Part shown: piece by piece, positions 57,014-64,000 of the stretch
How positions within the stretch are numbered: the first letter of the stretch is position 1
How the letters are laid out: every line of letters begins with the position of its first letter
NCBI GenBank assembly: GCA_024509875.1
Contig: JAMPIV010004448.1
Location: forward strand, 744,001-808,000
Direction of reading: 5' to 3'
Length of the DNA: 64,000 bases
Source of the DNA: Oreohelix idahoensis
Lineage: Eukaryota > Mollusca > Gastropoda > Stylommatophora > Oreohelicidae
Translations under genes and position numbers: made by a program
Notes under the pieces: generated by a model
The model's input: only the letters and a program-made list of their open reading frames with translations
Told to the model about the DNA's origin: nothing
The model's database searches: none

Positions 57014-58453
57014 GAACGTTTTAACACATGTTCGTCTAGCAATTCAAGCCGGAGTTTAAATAAAACACATATGTATGATATTTACTTTTAAATTGACACA
57101 AAACTCTTGTTACATAAAAACAAACAATTTTTTTTTACACATTATGCGCCAATAACGTAATTTCACGCTATAGGTATGGATAGCGTCCTATGTCAAACTT
57201 ACGTATACTCATTTAACATATAATAACGTATTATACGCGTATTTTATTTTTGTCATAAAATACGTATAATACTCGTATTTTATTATCAGACGAACATTGG
57301 TTTCAGTCCGTAACCTATTATTATGTATAATCGATGTAACAAACGTAGGATACAGTAGCAAAATATGCTGTCAAGTCACTATTAATTACTCTAATGTTCC
57401 TTGACTCTTGCTATGTAAATAGTTAAAGGTAAAGGGAAAATGCATGTAAGACGCGCTTTCTTTATCACACTGAACAACAGGCGTCTGTGTCCGCTTTTCT
57501 TAAGTTGAGTGACTTATTAATCCTGGCCACAAAAGTTTAAAATGAAAAAGTCGAAAGGAACATCATGTAAAACGCAGTTGATGGCTATTACGTACTTCCA
57601 GGACGTGTCATCCCCCCATAGTCAGTTATGACTGGAAGGGGCTACTACACTAAACAAAAGTAAAGCTTGTACTCCTATGAGTCATACATTTTGAGACACT
57701 TCTTGATATTTAAAATTATCTCTAATTTACAGGAAACGCAGTTTGTTATGCGACTCAGAATGGATAACAAAACGGATAATTATAATTTTTAAAGAAAATA
57801 GAAGTTACAGAATAATGTTTCTATACAAGAATGTGCATTATTCCTTCCACGGTAAACGAAAATCTACAACGAAACAGCATTCCAAAGGGTAGACACGCCA
57901 ATGTTCTGATTATGAGTGCATAGATGAAACAAAAGAACTTCCCTTTGTCGGAATACGAATAATAAATACTAGGTCATCTCGCTTTGAGTGGTAACAAATA
58001 AAAATCACAAACACAACGCTACTTTTTTGTAAAAAAAAAGTGAATAAATGTAAAAAGCATAATAATATTAAATAACGCCGCAAAGAAGATATCGAACTCA
58101 CTGCAAGGCCATGGTGGCCGAGTTTATTGCTTCGGCCAAGACATTCCAAGAAAGCAATAGCTTGTAAGATGTAATACGTGGGAAGACTATATTTATTTAC
58201 TGGCTGAAGACTTAACGGTTATCATTAATTTATATCAGAAAAAAGTAGCACCAGGAAGATTGAGAACAATTTGGTGGAATTTATTTCCGAGAATGGTGAA
58301 CATTTTTAGATGGAGAAAATACAACAACAGATAGGTCACACGAAATGTTTTAGAACGTTACGACGCTTTTCTACACCAGCCGAGGAATAAAGTCAGTATT
58401 TGTATGTCTAATTCTTTCCCTCATTACACTTTTTCGTTATTCATATCCTTTTT
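57014..58453. other. No gene recognised
   Basis: AT-rich sequence. Words like tacgtataat and ataatacgtatt recur at 56590-56640 and 57200-57290 on both sides of the SINE-like copy. A weak tRNA-like gtggccgag at 58110 has no box B. Confidence 0.45.
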
Positions 58454-58464
58454 TTTTTAAATAC

Positions 58465-58770
58465 TTCTTCTTCTTCCTCGTTCGTCCTGAAAAGGACGTT
58501 GGTTGCGTTGTGTCTGTTTACGCCGGAGCTGTGATATCTGCACCTTTCTGTCGACACATCCGACTTCAGCACGGCAGTTTTTGGGACCTGGTTTGCCTTC
58601 CCTCTGCGATCCCTACTCTCTCAGCCAGACTGCAGTGATGCAGACTGTTTCCAGGACCACCACGTGGAGGTGGAGTAGGGTCTTAGTCAGCTCTGGTTTG
58701 CTGACTCTGATGCAAGCAGTCAAGCTATGGGTCGCTGACTGCATTCTCTATTGCTGCATCTTTGGGTCCC
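58465..58770 (-). mobile_element. SINE-like element, copy 3, with (GAA)n tail
   Basis: Flanked by tttttaaatac (58454-58464 and 58771-58781). Starts GGGACCCAAA in its own sense; about 306 bp. Confidence 0.88.
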
Positions 58771-58984
58771 TTTTTAAATACAAGTTCTTTCTGACGAGGC
58801 ACGCTTTATTTATCCCAGACACAATGTTCGTCAGTTATATTACTGCGTCTGCCCGAATGGAGACAGTTACACCACTCTTTTGTTTCCATTTCGTGATATT
58901 GTTTGAAGATTATTATTTACATCTTTCGCTAACATTAATTAATTCATCCCTTTCTCTTTGGCTCACTCTGAAACACTTTAACAA

Positions 58985-59135
58985 ATTCACACATAGCCTT
59001 CCTATCCTGTGACATCCGTTCCTGGTCTCACCATGTCTTTTCTTGCCCGTTAATGTCACTCATGTTCCCTTATTCATCTATTTTTCTTCCTCTGAGGATT
59101 CCAGAATAAAGACTACCTTGTAATGCTATCAACTG
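58985..59135 (-). pseudogene. LINE 3'-end fragment (WRWIGHTLRK family)
   Basis: Short, decayed minus-strand segment with the words ttccagaataaagactacct and gtaatgctatcaactggttt, equivalent to the conserved WNP and ITRQ region at 49260-49300. Confidence 0.55.
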
Positions 59136-59350
59136 GTTTCCTCAATATTTGTGACATTCAACTTCGACATTGATTCTTCATGTGTTATTACATTGGGTTT
59201 TTTTGTCTCATTGTTTCCTTTATTCAACATTGATGAAATACCATTAGTCCTTCAATGCTCCACAAGTATCCACTTATGAAAGTCTGTGACATCTTGGTTG
59301 CTGTGTTTTCTTTGATCAAAACTAATAGCCTCAGTAATTGCCACAATAGA

Positions 59351-59790
59351 AGCTAGAGATGTCCCGACATAAGATGGAGTTAACATAACAAGCTTGAGAT
59401 GTCGTGACACAAGATGGAGTTAACATAACAAGCTTGAGATGTCGTGATACAAGATGGAGCTAACATAACAAGTTTGAGATGTCGTGATTCAAGATGGAGA
59501 TAACAAAACAAGCTTGAGATGTCGTGATACAAGATGGAGTTAACAGGACACGTTTGAGATGTCGTGACACAAGATGAAGCTAACATAACAAGTTTGAGAT
59601 GTCGTGACACAAGATGTAGCTAACATAACAAGTTCGAAATGTCGTGACACAAGATGGAGTTAACAGGACAAATTTAAAATGTCGTGATACAAGTTGGAGT
59701 TAAACATAACAAACTGGAGATGTCGTGACAGAAGATAGTGCTAACAAGCCAAACTTGAGATAACATAACACAGGATGGAGCTAACAGAAA
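59351..59790. repeat. 40-bp minisatellite, about 11 units
   Basis: Units at 59351, 59391, 59431 and so on to about 59711, each 40 bp with core gagatgtcgtgacacaagat, then shorter decayed units. Confidence 0.95.
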
Positions 59791-60480
59791 ACTGTTGTTT
59801 TTTATGAAAGGAAACGTTCGGCATTTGTCAGCTAATCCAAAACTCCTACTGTCTTACAGAATGTAAGCAAGGAAAGAGACATGAAACCACAGATTTTCAT
59901 CGTCGGTGGGTCAAAATATTTGAAAGTGTAGTACAATTATGTTTACATGAGAACCATAATTTCACACCTATTTCATTATTAGCCAAATTGTTTCATTTGT
60001 TTTTTTAACTAGTAGAAGTATATTTCCAAAAATAACTCTTTTTTCACATTTCTGCTTGTGGTTTTTAAGTAGGTAGATAAGGTCATTCTTAATATTTGAT
60101 ACCAAAAAAAACTAGAAATTAAAAATCAGTGAAAAAATGTCTTGTCCATTACTTCGTGTTGATATTCCTGTGAAAGTTTTTGTATATTTGCTGTTTTCAT
60201 AGTTGTTGTTGTTGTTGCTTTCGTTAATGTTTTGGTTCCTGTTGTAATTTACAATGTATGCAGGAGAGTAGGAATGTAGGAGAGTTCAGTTATTTAATAA
60301 CAGCTGCGAATAAAAAAAAAATCGTGGGGTCATAACTTGTTCATAAACTAGGTCACTGAACAGTTGCAATATCTTATCCCTGGGGGACTCTGATGAATTT
60401 GATGAAACAAAGAAAAAGCAAGGACTCAATAATAAAATAACTTTAAAGAAAAACGGCTTAAGGAACACCCGGAGTCCAGT
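59791..60480. other. No gene recognised
   Basis: AT-rich sequence with a (gtt)n stretch near 60205. Confidence 0.5.
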
Positions 60481-60489
60481 ATAGCAGAC

Positions 60490-60690
60490 CCAAACTACTA
60501 CTTACCAAGAAGACATCACATGATAGACTGAGAGCCTCCCACTGTAGACTCAAATACCGTCTGTTCAACACAGTTTACAGACAGGTATGTGCCCTTTTGG
60601 GGAGGACAAACAAAGAGTAGAACGTGCCCTCCAAGACTATCGCTCCTTGAAAGGAGCAAAGTGACAGCATGGCCACCACCATGTTGTCCC
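60490..60690 (+). pseudogene. LINE C-terminal fragment (zinc-binding end)
   Basis: The plus strand encodes CPFGEDKQRVERALQDY and SLKGAKXQHG (about 60585-60670), which looks like the C-x-C-G...H...C end of LINE proteins with several key residues mutated. Confidence 0.5.
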
Positions 60691-60699
60691 ACTGTCGTG

Positions 60700-62545
60700 A
60701 AATATTCTAATCCACATATATAAATTAAAAGGTAAATGTAAAGCTTAACAAATAAATTCTAATAAAGAAAAGAGCAATGGTAAAATAACAGTGCTGTCAC
60801 AAGGAATGTACTCGAAATCCCCCTTTGTTTTATGCTTCGTCTGCTAATTGTAACGCTTTCACGTTGATAGTAAAAGCCTACTATATTATTACCCGCTTTC
60901 TTCAATGAAACATGTACTAAACTTGAGATACGCAAGCTGAAACAATGATCTAAATTTAATATTTCATTCATCCCATACACAGCGTAACTAAAAGACAGAT
61001 AAAGCAGGATAGAGAGAAGGGAGAGGCAGAAAGCCGAACGCATGCAAAATTAAACACGCGTTTCGCTATTAATGCCACCCCAACAAGCGTAACGCGATAC
61101 ACAATTACTACTATCACGCGTGTAAGGCCACATGCACTAACTTTTTCGGACGGACAGTGATAAAAACACTAACCTTCCCAGAGTTAGGTTTTAAAATCAC
61201 GAAAAACGCTTATTAGAAAAGATGACAATAGATGGGTTTACGTTTGAAAACATTACAGTACCCAGACAGCACATCTTCGAAACAGGAGGTAGAAGAAATT
61301 GCATATTTTGAACGCAGCCACTTAGCTCTTTTAAATTTGTATATTTGGGTTCCTTAGGGCTTGCTGACAAAGAATATGTAAAACGTTACGCAAATAGTCT
61401 AGGAATTAACAAATTATAACCAAAATAAAATAGTGGGGATGCCAAACAGTACACTGACACCTAGATGATTGACTAGAAAGAAATAATGCTGGAATTGCAG
61501 AGGCGTAGTAACCATTAAGGAGGTTAATACTGGTATAAAGTATTTCAGATGAAGCTGACAGTTGGCCTAACGCTCTGAACTCAATGTTTGTGATGTATTG
61601 TGCTCAGTGTAGAACTAGAGTATCAATTAGTTATGAAGTAGAAGGTACATCCTTCTTGTTTTCAGGGACCGTGGTCTTGATGGTATTGAGCAGCACCTGG
61701 TCAGAGCTTTGCTGAATCCAGAGTCGGACAGCATACTCCTTGGTCCATTTAGCTATCAGTGAGGTGTCTCCAGAGCACAGGGGAGAAATCGAGCAGAGGA
61801 GTCTTTTCCTGCCGCCATCACGCAAGATAAGCTGATGTGGCCAGCTGAGCTCAAAATTATGTACCCCCATCTTAAAATAACATTGTAACATAAACTTAAG
61901 AGGGGAAGTAAATTGTTTTAATATCAGGAACTGAGAACATCTCCAATACTAGTTCCAATAAAGACAAACTATTGAAGTCATGATGACAAATACCAACAGA
62001 GCTTGAACAAAACAAAACCAGTATTACCTCATATTACTACTACACAACTAACACACATAGGATACTATTGAAAATAGATGTCACTACAAAATTCATATTG
62101 ATAAATTCTGTACATATAACTTGTAATTAAAATTGATTGTGATTCCTGGTTCCCTTTGTATTTGAATCAGGACACATATTCATTCATGACAGCAATGAAT
62201 ACATATTGTTATTTGAAAAGTTATCAGTGACTCCTTTAAGATATCCTTGTAGAGTGTTTTATGTATGTGAGTGTCACAGTGTTGTCAAGTGTGGTGGAAT
62301 AAATTAAATTGTTTATCTGTCTGTTGTTGTTATGACTTACACTTCATCATACACATACCCTAGACATACAACGTAGTCATCACACTATTCCAGAATAATT
62401 CTGACTGAGATATATATATATGTGGCAGCAAGTAAGGTTATCTATAATACACTACTCTTATTAGATATAGATACCTTCACAGCTGATCTCAGTCAGTACA
62501 CTAAGTCCCCTATAAATATTTATAACATCCCACTTCACCACACCC
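60700..62545 (-). repeat. 1.8-kb dispersed repeat, copy 2 (inverted relative to 32408-34247)
   Basis: The reverse complement matches the copy in intron 2 at both ends. The short frame MGVHNFELSW ... GGRKRLLCSI ... IQQSSDQVLL (61891-61631, minus) is kept. The hairpin-type repeat at 62330-62545 is included, with arms ctgactgagat (62401-62411) and atctcagtcag (62486-62496) in perfect complement. An aataaa lies at about 62299 on the plus strand. Confidence 0.8.
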
Positions 62546-64000
62546 ACACTAACCAATAATATCATCATTATTCTTTGGTAGAGTCGCCACAGTCATCTTG
62601 CGCCATAGTGACCACTGTCATCATTATTCATCGCTATAATCACCACTGTGACAGAATGGGGCGACCCCTCTCGATCTCTGTTTCACTACGGCAGTATCAG
62701 TTACATTTTTGTACTGATTTTTATTGTGTGCTTTCAATTGTCGCACTTTCTTTCTTTCTTTCTCTGCTATAGGTAGCAGATATTATATATTTTCCTTCTT
62801 ACACTCCTTTCAGGGATAGGTTATTACGTCTGTTAGTTTCCCGTCCCTTCGCTAAGCTTTGTAAGGAGCGGCAGAAATAATATTGATGACAGGCAGGTTG
62901 GTAAAATTACTTTGTACCAAATCTTTTGCCTCGATAGATTAGCCCCATGAAAATGCCAGCGTATTTGCTAATCGCTGATAAAGGCCAGAGTACGGGACAG
63001 ATAACGAAATTGCCCGTCTGCGAATAGATTACTTTCTGATAAAGTAATAATTTGTTACATCTGAAACACAGTTTACAGATGTGTCTGTGAGTTCGTCTAC
63101 CAGGCAATCGGATGTTTTCATACCACATTTCGTTCAAAATTTTCCCATGGAAATATTTTGAATTTCTCCACGGGACCTTTATATTTGAAAACTATTGGCA
63201 TAACAAACAGATGCGGTGGTAGGACAAGCATATAACCTGACACGTTTCAGTGTTATTTCACTGTGAAAACTTACTGTGAAGATCGTTTGCCACGACGACA
63301 CCAGACCTTGCCAAAGTTAGAATTTAGAATTCCTTTTATCAGCCCGGATCTTTTCTTGGAGAATCTTGATAGACTTACAAAAAATAGCCCAGGAAATCTC
63401 TATCATTTTAATAAGGAAACCAGGACTAAGGAAACTGAAAACACACTGAGTCATAGAGGGAATTATCTTATTAAAGAAACGACACCCCAGACGCGTGTAA
63501 GAGGCTGATTCAAGTCTATTTTATTCATCTGAGCAAAAAAGTTTGTGAGCCAGGATTGGCTTATTGGTGGTACCAGCAGAAAGTACTATCTCTGGAATAA
63601 GAAGAGACGAGTGGCAACGCTTTAAGACGAGGGACCAACTTTGTAGACTCTCCTTGACATTTCTGGAAAACGAGCTACACCAAACAACCTTGACCAGCGA
63701 CGAGCGTGAGCAGTGTAAAGAGAACAACCCATCAGCGGGAGCAGAAACTACTATTGGCAGCTAAGTGCAAAATATACGCTGCCAAAGTGAACTTTTTTTC
63801 CATCGACTCTACTATCAATAGATGATGAAACTTTTCTTCTAAACAATTCAATTATTTTCAAACTGTTAAAACCTAAGTGATTATTAAATTTTGTTATTTG
63901 TAATTTTTACAAATTTAACTTCGATTTAATCCTTTTAAATGTACTGCATGTTTGTCTCAGTCAATTTACTACACACACTCTAAACAGAGCTATACCAGAA
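62546..64000. other. No gene recognised
   Basis: Mixed AT-rich sequence. A frame at 63263-63508 (81 codons) is open, with no family I recognise and no clear splice sites. Confidence 0.4.

Noticed and set aside
58095..58150. tRNA-like segment (gtggccgag...)
   Set aside because: It has no box B in range and no cloverleaf; the similarity covers only about ten bases.
59351..59790. CRISPR-like array
   Set aside because: The units are directly adjacent and similar along their whole length, with no unique spacers, in a eukaryotic context.

Overview
Eukaryotic, AT-rich, repeat-dense DNA with no bacterial gene organisation. Introns, spliceable exons, LTR and non-LTR retrotransposon debris, SINE-like copies and many minisatellites point to an invertebrate genome. 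The LINE C-terminal families and the nuclease-like gene suggest a mollusc, perhaps a gastropod, but that is an inference with modest confidence.

Layout. (1) 1-10.0 kb: an old Ty3/gypsy element (Element 2, + strand) is split inside its integrase by a 7.7-kb gypsy element (Element 1, - strand, 123-7829). Element 1 has 639-bp LTRs differing at one position I could see, a 5-bp target duplication and one long open pol frame. (2) 10.0-15.7 kb: the start of Element 2's 3' LTR, LINE scraps, a short hairpin-type repeat and a 38-bp minisatellite. (3) 15.7-25.5 kb: Element 3 (+ strand, 9.9 kb, LTRs about 1.3 kb and nearly identical), a relative of Element 1 whose gag-pol frame is broken at three places. 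It sits inside the 38-bp minisatellite. (4) 27.8-53.6 kb: the only host gene I can support. Four phase-compatible exons (27796-27909, 29854-29994, 38234-38418, 53203-53403) encode the C-terminal two thirds of a DNA/RNA non-specific endonuclease (ENDOD1-like) with a degenerate active-site signature. Its introns (1.9, 8.2 and 14.8 kb) hold LINEs nested in LINEs, a decayed gene of an uncharacterised invertebrate family, a large repeat, and a LINE interrupted by a 5.5-kb TG...CA insertion. (5) 53.6-64 kb: intergenic sequence with minisatellites, SINE-like copies, LINE scraps and the inverted partner of a 1.8-kb repeat found at 32.4-34.2 kb.

All three gypsy elements have integrase upstream of reverse transcriptase, the domain order of the Gmr1-like group and of Ty1/copia, and the reverse of ordinary Ty3/gypsy. 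Elements 1 and 3 also share a CxxC...CGHxLP motif before the protease. Other recurring themes are unrelated minisatellites with 38-41 bp periods, tandem amplification inside LINE 3' ends, and a dispersed repeat whose stem arms vary in a compensatory way between copies.
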